NCBI GenBank assembly: GCA_964480915.1
Contig: CAYZRS010000031.1
Location: 1-63,123, forward strand
Direction of reading: 5' to 3'
DNA from: CAWGCE01 sp964480915
GTDB lineage: Bacteria > Planctomycetota > Planctomycetia > Pirellulales > Pirellulaceae
DNA length: 63,123 bases
Both the position numbers and the translations under genes were made by a program. The notes beneath the pieces were generated by a model. The model searched no databases, was not told the origin of the DNA, and saw only the letters and a program-made list of their open reading frames with translations. The first letter of the stretch is position 1, and each line of letters starts with the position of its first letter. This document shows, one piece after another, positions 25,484 through 33,303 of the stretch.

Positions 25484-27373
25484 ATGCGTACACTGGAGCT
25501 GTTGCCGATCATCGGGGCATGCGCCCTGATCGGAATCTTGTCCGACATCTCCAAGGTCGGTGCCGCAGAATCGATCGCGGAGAGCAGGCCGAACATCTTG
25601 TGGGTGACCAGTGAAGATAACAGCCACCATTGGATGGGTTGTTATGGGAATTCGGCTGCAAGTACCCCAAATATCGACAGCCTTGCGGCCCAGGGGATTC
25701 GCTTCAAGTACGCCTACTCCAACGCCGCGGTTTGCGCTGTCGCTCGCAACACATTGATTCTTGGTCGGTACGCCTGTGGCACTGGCGCGCAGAACATGCG
25801 CAGTCGCTACCCCGTTCCGGACAGTTTTCGTGCCTATCCATCCTGGTTGCGCGAGGCCGGCTACTACTGCGTCAATCGAGCCAAGACGGACTACAATTTT
25901 CGGACAGATGACAAGAGCCATTGGGATGAGTGCAGTCCGCAGGCGCATTGGAAGCATCGTGCCGAGGGACAGCCATTCTTTGCGGTCTTCAATACGACGA
26001 TCAGCCACGAGAGCAGCTTGTTTCAGGACAAGACCGAAGACTACCGCCGGCAAGGCCTGATACCAAAGTCGCCCACGCGTGATCCAGCGCGGGTGACACT
26101 TCCACCGCACTACCCCGACACAGCGGAAATTCGCCAAGATTGGGTCACGTACATGGACGTCATCGCCGCGATGGACAGGCAGATCGGCAGTTGGCTGGAC
26201 GAGCTAGATGACGAAAACGTCCGCGAGAACACGATCGTCTTCTACTACTCTGATCACGGCGGCATCCTGCCTCGCTCAAAGCGCTACATCAACGACACTG
26301 GCACGCACGTGCCGATGATTGTCCGGTTTCCCAAGAAGTGGCAACACCTGGCGCCAGCGGGACCTGGGACGGTGAGCGGTCGACCGGTGTCGTTCATCGA
26401 TCTACCGCCGACCGTGTTCAGTCTCGCCGGCGTAGAGATTCCGAAGCAATTTCAAGGCCGCCCCTTTGCCGGCCAAGCGGCCAAGGAAAACGAGCCCTAC
26501 GTCTTTCTGTTCGGCCAACGTTTCGATTCGCGCATGTTGCGGTTTGTGCGAGGGGTTACCGACGGCGAATATCGTTACATACGAAACTTTTATCCGCACC
26601 GGCACCGGGGAATCCTCGCTGGCTACCCGCATGGGCAGGCTGGATGGCGTTCGCTGCTTAAGCTTAAACAAGCGGGGAAACTTAACGAGACGCAACTGGC
26701 CTACTGGGCTGCGCCGCAGCCCGTGGAAGAGCTCTATCACACGGAACGGGATCCATGGGAGCTGACTAATCTTGCCGAAGAACCGGCGGAGCAAGAGCGC
26801 CTGGAGCGGATGCGCGAAGCGACGATGCGCAAGATGCGAGAAATTGGTGACGCTGGGTTAGTGCCGGAATCGATGTACGAGTCCATTTCGACGCGTGGCA
26901 CGATCTACGAATATGTGCACGACGATGACTTTCCTTACGATGATGTTCTCCAAACAGCATTGGCGGCAGGCGATGCAGCTGACGGAGTTCTGCAGCAATT
27001 GCGCGTGGCGATGCAGCATGCACATCCCGTGATGCGCTATTGGGGCGCCACCGGCTGTACGATCCTGCGGAAGGCCGACGCTACAACTAAAAACCGGCTA
27101 TGGGAACTGCGGCAGGATCCTGCGCCGTCGGTGCGGCTCGCAGCCGCCGAAGCGCTGTGGGTTTTGGGCGATAAGCAAAGAGGCCAGCAAGGCCTGATCG
27201 ATATCCTGAGGACAGCCGAGGATCCCGTGCTCTCTGTCGAAGCACTCAACGTCACACAGGCCCTCGGCGTAATGAATGAAGTCCCCGCAGATGTGTGGGA
27301 CAAAGCGTGCAAGGTGGGGAAGTACTCGAAGCGGATGGCGTCCGATCAGAATGACCCGCATTTGCAGCCTTGA
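25484..27373 (+). CDS. Sulfatase with variant CAVAR motif and C-terminal HEAT-like repeats
   Basis: Start ATG 25484 has AAAGGGA six bases upstream and opens a signal peptide; the frame extends 5' to 25403 over the preceding gene. The 629-residue protein resembles heparan N-sulfatase-type S1 enzymes: ILWVTSEDN (the metal pair is Glu-Asp rather than Asp-Asp), MGCYGN, STPNIDSLAAQGI, and FYYSDHGGILPRSKRY further on. The formylglycine motif is C84-A-V-A-R with Val where Pro or Ala is usual, followed by NTLILG instead of a TG pair. Residues about 500-600 form HEAT-like helical repeats (PSVRLAAAEALWVLGD), a fusion common in planctomycete sulfatases. It should act in the periplasm or outside on a sulfated sugar. 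Substrate unknown. Confidence 0.88.
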   Translation: MRTLELLPIIGACALIGILSDISKVGAAESIAESRPNILWVTSEDNSHHWMGCYGNSAASTPNIDSLAAQGIRFKYAYSNAAVCAVARNTLILGRYACGTGAQNMRSRYPVPDSFRAYPSWLREAGYYCVNRAKTDYNFRTDDKSHWDECSPQAHWKHRAEGQPFFAVFNTTISHESSLFQDKTEDYRRQGLIPKSPTRDPARVTLPPHYPDTAEIRQDWVTYMDVIAAMDRQIGSWLDELDDENVRENTIVFYYSDHGGILPRSKRYINDTGTHVPMIVRFPKKWQHLAPAGPGTVSGRPVSFIDLPPTVFSLAGVEIPKQFQGRPFAGQAAKENEPYVFLFGQRFDSRMLRFVRGVTDGEYRYIRNFYPHRHRGILAGYPHGQAGWRSLLKLKQAGKLNETQLAYWAAPQPVEELYHTERDPWELTNLAEEPAEQERLERMREATMRKMREIGDAGLVPESMYESISTRGTIYEYVHDDDFPYDDVLQTALAAGDAADGVLQQLRVAMQHAHPVMRYWGATGCTILRKADATTKNRLWELRQDPAPSVRLAAAEALWVLGDKQRGQQGLIDILRTAEDPVLSVEALNVTQALGVMNEVPADVWDKACKVGKYSKRMASDQNDPHLQP

Positions 27374-27524
27374 TTACCAAACGATTACCAAACCCGTTCT
27401 AAACGAAGGCGCGGTCCGCAGTTCCCTGAGGAGAAAGGGAGATCGCGATGGGGCGAGATGTCGTTGTCACAGGATGAGCCTTACTCATGCAGGCTATTGA
27501 TTGACGAAGGACCGCGTTCCAAGA

Positions 27525-30500
27525 TCATTCATGGATTGGCTTGCAAAACAGAATCATGTTTAGCCTTGCCCTCTTGGCCGCTGCCTGATCGATGTTGCCC
27601 GAAATACGTAACGACTCACCTTGGGCGAGCCGCTTGGTATGAACCGCTAACTTGCCGCGATTAAGAGTGACTGTGTCGTCCGTCTTGCGGAACGCTTTCA
27701 ACCATTCGGGCTCAGGCAGCTTGGAGTCGCGGGCAACATAAAGATCCAGCTCCTTTGCCGCCGTCGCAACAATATAGTCAGCGGCCCAATAAGCTGCGTC
27801 ACTTTTCGCTGTTCGAATCACCACGCTGTCGCGTAGGTGCTGCGGTACCTCCTTAATGAAAATTCGTGCATCATCGGTGAAGGCCAGCATCTCCTGACGG
27901 TATTCGTCTTCTAAACCGCCGAGCCCCGTTCCGGTGTAGGCAAACATTGAAAACATGCGATCGTCATCGGTGGTATTCCGCTCTTTTTCGGGTGGCGCAG
28001 CTCTCAACGCTGCAAGCTCTAGCAGTTTGGCGCCATCGATCTGTGGGCGTGCTGGGAGTGATGACTCGAACACGACCGGAAGCGATGTCGAGGCGCCACC
28101 CGCGAGATCGAAAGGAATCGACTGGATGCGAATTGTGGCAGGCGCGAGCCCCTCGCGGCTCGCGGTGACCACGACTTCACCCGCTTGCAAGGTCGACCGG
28201 ATACTGACTCGATTGATGCCGCATTCCGTGTCCAGGATTTGATGATTGGTACTATTTTCTTTGCCGCTGTTGTATCCGCCGCGCCAGACGCCAGGTCCCG
28301 ATATTTGGAATGCGACGCTCACCTGTTCCGTCGGGCAACGACGCCCTTCCCCGTCAACGATCTCGAAGTCGATGATCGCAATGTCGGCTCCATCGGCCCG
28401 CCACCCACCGGGAGCGGTTGTGGATGTCAATCGAATGGCCTCGGGCTCGCCCGCCGTCTGTTTGGTTTGGGAAGCGACTTCCACGCCATTGCGAAAGGCG
28501 ACGACCTTTACCTCGCCTGCCTCGAACGACACAGCGGGCCAAGTGAACAGAGTGTTGAAGCTGCGCTGGCCTGGGCCTTGGCTCTTGCCATTCACAAAAA
28601 GTTCCGCGCTGTCCGCCCTCGCGACGGCAAACATGGACTTGATGGTGTCCGGTGGATAGTTCCAATGGCCGATGAGGTGGATTCGGTCGGCGTGATCCCA
28701 GGTCGCTTGCAGTGCCCAATAGGCCTCCTTCGGCAGCCGCACCGCATCTACCTCGCCCGTCGCCCGGGCGCAATCTGTCAATTGACGTGTGCCGTGCGGC
28801 CCATCGGAGAAGATCCAGTTTGCACCACCCGAATGTTCCGGTTTGCTTCCAAACAATGTCCACCAGTCTTGGATGGCGTTCGTCGCAAATCCCTCCGAGG
28901 TCAATTGATAGGTGTTTTCTGCGGACAGCTTCCCGAGGTTGCCGAAGTCGGGAGGGGAGAATTTGTCCCAGACTCGCCTGGGAGTTTCTGTTCGATCGTA
29001 TTCGGTTTCAACGACTGGCAATGAGGGTAGCGCACGAGTGCGACCGACGGTCCCTAGTTCGAGGTCGATACTATCCATCATCGCGGGCGTCGACATGCGA
29101 AAGCCGAAATAGCGCCTGCCTTTCGGGTCCCACAACTGAGTGATCTTTTTCATCTCAGCTGCGTGCGCAGCGCTGACGCTATAGTTGCCTCCTTCCCAGA
29201 CGCAAATTGACGGGTGGTTCCGATAGTAAATGATCATGTCTCGAAAGGCCGATGAACGGGTTGTCCAGGCTTCTCCAGCGCAGTCTTTTTCTCCATCCAC
29301 ACCAGGCATGAGCGTCACGAATCCGTATTTGTCACAGCAGTCGGCGCCCACTGCGGGACCGGCACAGTGTCCCCAACGGAGCAGATTGCCACCAGCATCG
29401 TGCATCAGTTTTAAAGTGTAGTCATGCATCCAATTCGGAATGCCGGCGCCCAATCCTGCCCACGCAGCGGTTGGCTTCTGGCCCCAGCCGTGCAGTTTCT
29501 GCTGATGGCCGTTGATCCAGAATCCCGAGTCTCGGTCGAAGCGGAAATTGCGGAAGCCAAACGGCACGGAGGTGGCGTCTCTGGTCTCGCCATCGACGCT
29601 CACCGCGACTTGCAGACGATAGACGTAAGGATAGAGCGGTTCCCAAAGATGAGGGTCAGTGACTGCGAACGCCGAAGAGACCTTCACTCGTTCCCCCGTC
29701 GGAACGTTGGCCGATTCGACCGACTGAGCGACCGGGCGTCCGTCTCGGTCGAGAAGACTGTATTTCACCGTGGCAGCAACGGCTTCTGGTTGATTGTTGA
29801 CGATCTCTGCCGTGGCGCCGATCTCAGCCCGTTCCTGGCTGAGTGTCTCGGTCCATGTGTAAATTCCTTCGGTGCCCAGATGCGAGTAAAGGGGCAGCGA
29901 GACGTGGACGGGATCAAGCACGTGCAGGAATACGTTTCGGTAAATTCCGCCGTGCGGCGGGTGCCAGTTGTGGTGGTGCCACGGCGTCGCTCCCGAATAC
30001 ATTTTCTCCGAAACCGTGTTGTCGACTTTGACTGCCAACACGTTGGTTCCGCCAGGTATCAGGTGAGGTGTTAGATCAAACCCGAAGGGAATGAACCCCG
30101 TCTTGTCCTGCCCGAGGTGATGTCCGTTGATGTAGACATCGGCAATTTGGCGGACGCCTTCAAACTCGATGTAGACTCGCTTCCCCTGATCGCTGGGACC
30201 CAATGAAAATTCTTTGCGGTACCAGGCCGTGCCCTGCCAGAGGTCGGATTCGCCCTGATGTCCGCCGCTACCAAAGTTGTCGAACGTATCCATGTCATTC
30301 CACGTGTGCGGGCAGCTGACGACGGCCCATGAACGATCATCAAAAGAGGAGGAGTCGGCTCCCGCCACGTCGTCGCGCAGGAATCGCCAATTCGCATTCA
30401 GGTTGAGCTTTCTTTGGGCTGTCGTCTGGGTGCGGAGCGCCATCTCTTGCGATGGAAGTGAGCGGTTAGACGTTGCCGCCAAAGTCACCAGGAAGGCTGT

Positions 30501-30644
30501 CAGGAAAATTCTCTTCCAGCGGTTTGCATGGTTCGGCCGGCGGGTAAGGTCGCTTGCCGAAACGGATTGGTGAGCGCTGAGGCTTCCCGCAAGCGAGGTG
30601 CGGAAGGGAGCGGTCTGCTCGAGGTGGTCAACAGGTGCGTTCAT
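27525..30644 (-). CDS. GH2-family glycoside hydrolase with unusual acid/base motif
   Basis: The 1039-residue protein has a long N-terminal leader with a hydrophobic stretch near 45-60, so it is probably exported or membrane-anchored. A GH2 sugar-binding domain follows (WAVVSCPHTWNDMDTFDN, YINGHHLGQDKTGFIPFGFDLT), then the Ig-like domain and a TIM barrel (about 390-640), then DUF4982-like and FN3-like domains. At the strand-4 site GH2 enzymes have N-E; here it reads W483-E-G-G-N487-Y488, so the expected acid/base Glu is Tyr. The nucleophile candidate is in VVETEYDR. Some bacterial GH2 groups have a related WEAGN motif, so activity is still possible. The gene lies 6 bp after rhaM on the same strand. 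Confidence 0.87.
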   Translation of the reverse strand: MNAPVDHLEQTAPFRTSLAGSLSAHQSVSASDLTRRPNHANRWKRIFLTAFLVTLAATSNRSLPSQEMALRTQTTAQRKLNLNANWRFLRDDVAGADSSSFDDRSWAVVSCPHTWNDMDTFDNFGSGGHQGESDLWQGTAWYRKEFSLGPSDQGKRVYIEFEGVRQIADVYINGHHLGQDKTGFIPFGFDLTPHLIPGGTNVLAVKVDNTVSEKMYSGATPWHHHNWHPPHGGIYRNVFLHVLDPVHVSLPLYSHLGTEGIYTWTETLSQERAEIGATAEIVNNQPEAVAATVKYSLLDRDGRPVAQSVESANVPTGERVKVSSAFAVTDPHLWEPLYPYVYRLQVAVSVDGETRDATSVPFGFRNFRFDRDSGFWINGHQQKLHGWGQKPTAAWAGLGAGIPNWMHDYTLKLMHDAGGNLLRWGHCAGPAVGADCCDKYGFVTLMPGVDGEKDCAGEAWTTRSSAFRDMIIYYRNHPSICVWEGGNYSVSAAHAAEMKKITQLWDPKGRRYFGFRMSTPAMMDSIDLELGTVGRTRALPSLPVVETEYDRTETPRRVWDKFSPPDFGNLGKLSAENTYQLTSEGFATNAIQDWWTLFGSKPEHSGGANWIFSDGPHGTRQLTDCARATGEVDAVRLPKEAYWALQATWDHADRIHLIGHWNYPPDTIKSMFAVARADSAELFVNGKSQGPGQRSFNTLFTWPAVSFEAGEVKVVAFRNGVEVASQTKQTAGEPEAIRLTSTTAPGGWRADGADIAIIDFEIVDGEGRRCPTEQVSVAFQISGPGVWRGGYNSGKENSTNHQILDTECGINRVSIRSTLQAGEVVVTASREGLAPATIRIQSIPFDLAGGASTSLPVVFESSLPARPQIDGAKLLELAALRAAPPEKERNTTDDDRMFSMFAYTGTGLGGLEDEYRQEMLAFTDDARIFIKEVPQHLRDSVVIRTAKSDAAYWAADYIVATAAKELDLYVARDSKLPEPEWLKAFRKTDDTVTLNRGKLAVHTKRLAQGESLRISGNIDQAAAKRARLNMILFCKPIHE

Positions 30645-30650
30645 AGTCGA

Positions 30651-30965
30651 TTACTTTAGGAAGAAAACTTCTCGTAAATTTCTCGAGACGGGCGAGTTGT
30701 CTGGATGGGTGGCCATGAGGTCTGCCATGTGATCCCACCAGCGACGGACGACAGGATCGTCTTTCAGGTCCTGGGAGCTGCCGGTTCCCGTGACTTTTTG
30801 AAAGGCAAAGAGCGTGTCGGTATCGTGGTCTAAGAAGATGGAGTACTCGGTGATGCCCGCTTCTCTTAAGACCTGCGTCAGCTCGGGCCAAATCGCCTTG
30901 TGTCGCTCCTCGTAGGCTACCGCGCAGCCAGGCTTAAGCTGCATTGTGAAAGCGAGTCGTTGCAT
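30651..30965 (-). CDS. rhaM: L-rhamnose mutarotase
   Basis: RhaM interconverts the alpha and beta anomers of L-rhamnose, supplying the form used by RhaA. From ATG 30965 (GGAAA five bases upstream) the protein is 104 residues, exactly the usual family length: MQRLAFTMQLKPGCAVAYEE, RHKAIWPELTQVLREAGI, YSIFLDHDTDTLFAFQKV, WWDHMADLMATHPDNSPVS and a C-terminal LREVFFLK. The His of RH and the WW pair are family landmarks. The open frame continues 5' to 31142 but that part is not RhaM-like. It sits 6 bp before the GH2 gene. A candidate operator in reverse orientation lies 280 bp upstream. Confidence 0.96.
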   Translation of the reverse strand: MQRLAFTMQLKPGCAVAYEERHKAIWPELTQVLREAGITEYSIFLDHDTDTLFAFQKVTGTGSSQDLKDDPVVRRWWDHMADLMATHPDNSPVSRNLREVFFLK

Positions 30966-31303
30966 CGGTGTTTCCATGGCCCGTGGGAAGTCGTAGCGCC
31001 CCGACTGGCGAGCGGATGCACGTTGACAGAGTACAAGGAACCGACACGATCGACGGAACCGCCGCCGATTATACGGCTGAGTGCACGTCGATTCGAATCG
31101 TGAAGTGACGGTCGATTCACCGATTCTGTCCGATTCAGGCAACAGCGCAGACTTCGAACAGCGGCATCGAGTCTTTGATCAGACCGAATAGGCCGTTTGC
31201 TCTCTGGTAAACGGCGGTTGCGGTGGCGAACAGAACGGTGCAAGCGTCGCAAAACGGCAACCGTTTTATCGGGAACGCACGCCGCACGGACGTCGACCTG
31301 CTT
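30966..31303. other. 338-bp intergenic region upstream of rhaM
   Basis: The gap separates the Tat-exported alpha/alpha-barrel gene (stop 31304) from rhaM. It contains operator copy e (31245-31261), a perfect 12-bp palindrome CGATTCGAATCG (31089-31100) and no credible gene. Its size, compared with the 1-65 bp gaps further upstream in the cluster, suggests that rhaM has its own promoter here. Confidence 0.5.
31245..31261 (+). promoter_or_regulatory. Candidate operator copy e, CGTCGCAAAACGGCAAC
   Basis: The element is in the gap upstream of rhaM, 280 bp from its start and in the opposite orientation to the gene. The match to copy b extends past the 17-mer (GGCAACCGTTT versus GGCAACTGTTT). It is the only copy without a same-strand gene directly downstream. 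Confidence 0.5.
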
Positions 31304-33238
31304 TTAAATCACAGAGATCGATACGGTGACCTGCTCCCCTGCCCCTTTGGGGAGGTGAGCAAGGAGAGGGATCGCTTCAGCGCCTGGCACCATGTTGAAG
31401 ACCCGTTTGTCCGGCCCGTCCTTGATCGTCAGCGGCCCGTTACTTTGCACGACCACCGTTCCTTGTGGCTTGTCGATCTCGATGCGATCATCGGACACAA
31501 GCCGCACGCTCTCATGGGATGAGGAGATGATGGGTACGACCAACAGAGCCGGCCCCGATCCCGATTGGTCCTGAAGCGACTCCGCCCGAATCGTGACCAT
31601 CTCATCCTGGAAGTCGTAGTGGAGAACGCAGGGCGCAGCATCGTGTGGTGCCGCGTTGCGATCCTCGTCCTGCAGCGAAGTCGCGGCGCGAAACGAGATG
31701 GTCTGGTCTTGCTCTTCGTAGCTGACCTCAGCTTTCAGATCGTAGAGGTTGGTGTACCAGCCGCCTTCGTCACGAGTCTCAATTCGTGTCGTTAGGGGGA
31801 AGTCCTCGCCCGGATTCGGTTGCATATTGAGCGATTCCACCATGATGTAGCGGGCCATGCTGCCGGCCAGTAAGGTGCCGACTCTGTTGTGATAAAGCAC
31901 GGCCAGCGCACCGCCGGTCGGCTGCTGAAGGTGGTTCGTTTTCTTGGTTTTGTAGATTGAGTCATAGGCGGATACGGTCCCGCGCCATGGCCCTTGCGCG
32001 ACGAGCCAGACCGCCAGTTCCGGAAAGTGCTTGACGCCCTTCGCGATGGCGCGTGGAAGCGGAGTGGTGGTATCGATCCGTGGGAGGACGGGCATCTTAT
32101 CCTGTACCAATGCCATGACTTTCGCATGCGTAAATGTGTGGTGAATGCAGGGCTTGATCCCGTGCGAAACGTAGTGCGGGCCACCATGCAGAAGGCCATC
32201 CGCGGTGCACCGCTCGAGCAGCTGTGCGTTCTTAACCGCAGCCGTGCCGAAGGCCGGGTTCTGTCCGGCCAGGAGGCTGAACCCTGGCTGGCATCCATCT
32301 GACGTGCGACTCCCCCAGTAGCTCCATTTCTGCGAGCGCGTCCCCCAGCTGTTGTCCCAGGCGCCATCCGGCAGCATAAATTCGAGATGGCCGCTTAGCG
32401 ACTTGACGAGCAGTTTCAACAGTTCCGTGTCGTCGACTTCGAGCGCGTACATGACCACACCATTCAGCGACTCCTCGACGTTGTAGCCGAGGTCCACTGG
32501 CAGCAAGCCCTTGCCGCTGCGATTGTTGTTCGGCTTGCCTTCTCCCCACAGTAGGTGATTCGGCTCGGTGAAAAACTCTTTGATGCGAGCGGCAAAATGC
32601 GCGCTCCGATCGAGGTACTTTTGCTTGTGCAAGAGTTTGCCAAACAAATGGAATCCGTAGACGCCCGTCATGCCATAATTCAGATTCGTAAAATCAATCT
32701 TCTTGAAGTCGCGATACAAATATCCTCCCGCTGCCTTATCCAGTCGCGCCGTCCAAGCAGCCCGTCGGTCGTCGTCGAGGACTTGGCCGTGATAGTGAAG
32801 GGCCTCGGCCAACGCGATCGCACCAAAAATCGTCGTGCCACGCCACGCTTTCGGGTGAATCGCGTTGCGCCAACTGCCATCGTCTTGGCTAACGTTGCGT
32901 TCCGCCCAGTCGTATACGTCGATGGCAGCTCGCAGGTATTTTTCTTGGCCGGTTACATGGGCGAGGTGTAAGAACGGATACAGGGCGTCGGAGCAACGAC
33001 CGTGAATGTGTTCGCACGCGGGGCACTTCAACAAGCCATGTTGGCTGGGATTGTCTGGTTGGTCGACCTGGCGACGCATCATTCCGTCGCACCAGTCGAC
33101 GAGCAGGCGTTTGGTAAGCAGATCGAACTCACTGCCGCTCGCGTTGTCTGCCGGCTGTTGGCCTAACAGCAATCGAGTCGACATTGCCAGTCCAGCGCTG
33201 CTTGCTGCGACTGAGCTGAGGAAGCGTCGGCGATCCAT
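31304..33238 (-). CDS. Tat-exported alpha/alpha-barrel protein, candidate polysaccharide lyase or hydrolase
   Basis: I do not recognise a family. The 644-residue protein opens with a Tat-like signal (MDRRRFLSSVAASSAGLAMS). Residues about 40-420 are strongly helical with repeated Trp/Tyr/Gly helix pairs, as in six-hairpin or alpha/alpha-toroid enzymes (YPFLHLAHVTGQEKYLRAA, IFGAIALAEALHY). Residues about 430-640 look like beta-sandwich domains, the layout of several lyase families including heparinase-like PL proteins. A C-x2-C-x2-H-x-H-x2-C cluster (CPACEHIHGRC, about residue 70) could bind a metal and is unusual for such enzymes. The start at 33238 has AAAGGT upstream. It lies 65 bp after the GH10-like gene in a minus-strand group with a sulfatase, which supports a polysaccharide-degrading role. 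Confidence 0.75.
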   Translation of the reverse strand: MDRRRFLSSVAASSAGLAMSTRLLLGQQPADNASGSEFDLLTKRLLVDWCDGMMRRQVDQPDNPSQHGLLKCPACEHIHGRCSDALYPFLHLAHVTGQEKYLRAAIDVYDWAERNVSQDDGSWRNAIHPKAWRGTTIFGAIALAEALHYHGQVLDDDRRAAWTARLDKAAGGYLYRDFKKIDFTNLNYGMTGVYGFHLFGKLLHKQKYLDRSAHFAARIKEFFTEPNHLLWGEGKPNNNRSGKGLLPVDLGYNVEESLNGVVMYALEVDDTELLKLLVKSLSGHLEFMLPDGAWDNSWGTRSQKWSYWGSRTSDGCQPGFSLLAGQNPAFGTAAVKNAQLLERCTADGLLHGGPHYVSHGIKPCIHHTFTHAKVMALVQDKMPVLPRIDTTTPLPRAIAKGVKHFPELAVWLVAQGPWRGTVSAYDSIYKTKKTNHLQQPTGGALAVLYHNRVGTLLAGSMARYIMVESLNMQPNPGEDFPLTTRIETRDEGGWYTNLYDLKAEVSYEEQDQTISFRAATSLQDEDRNAAPHDAAPCVLHYDFQDEMVTIRAESLQDQSGSGPALLVVPIISSSHESVRLVSDDRIEIDKPQGTVVVQSNGPLTIKDGPDKRVFNMVPGAEAIPLLAHLPKGAGEQVTVSISVI

Positions 33239-33303
33239 CGGAAGTACCTTTCGTGCTCGTTGCGCTCCGAATCAACCGCGAGACGTGTGCGGCCGTTTCG
33301 ACG

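Noticed and set aside
28882..28889. Core octamer GTCGCAAA inside the GH2 gene
   Set aside because: The following bases (CCCTCC) do not fit the right half of the 17-bp element; treated as a chance octamer.
31089..31100. Palindrome CGATTCGAATCG upstream of rhaM
   Set aside because: A 12-bp palindrome in isolation; no second copy noticed at other promoters, so not reported as an operator.
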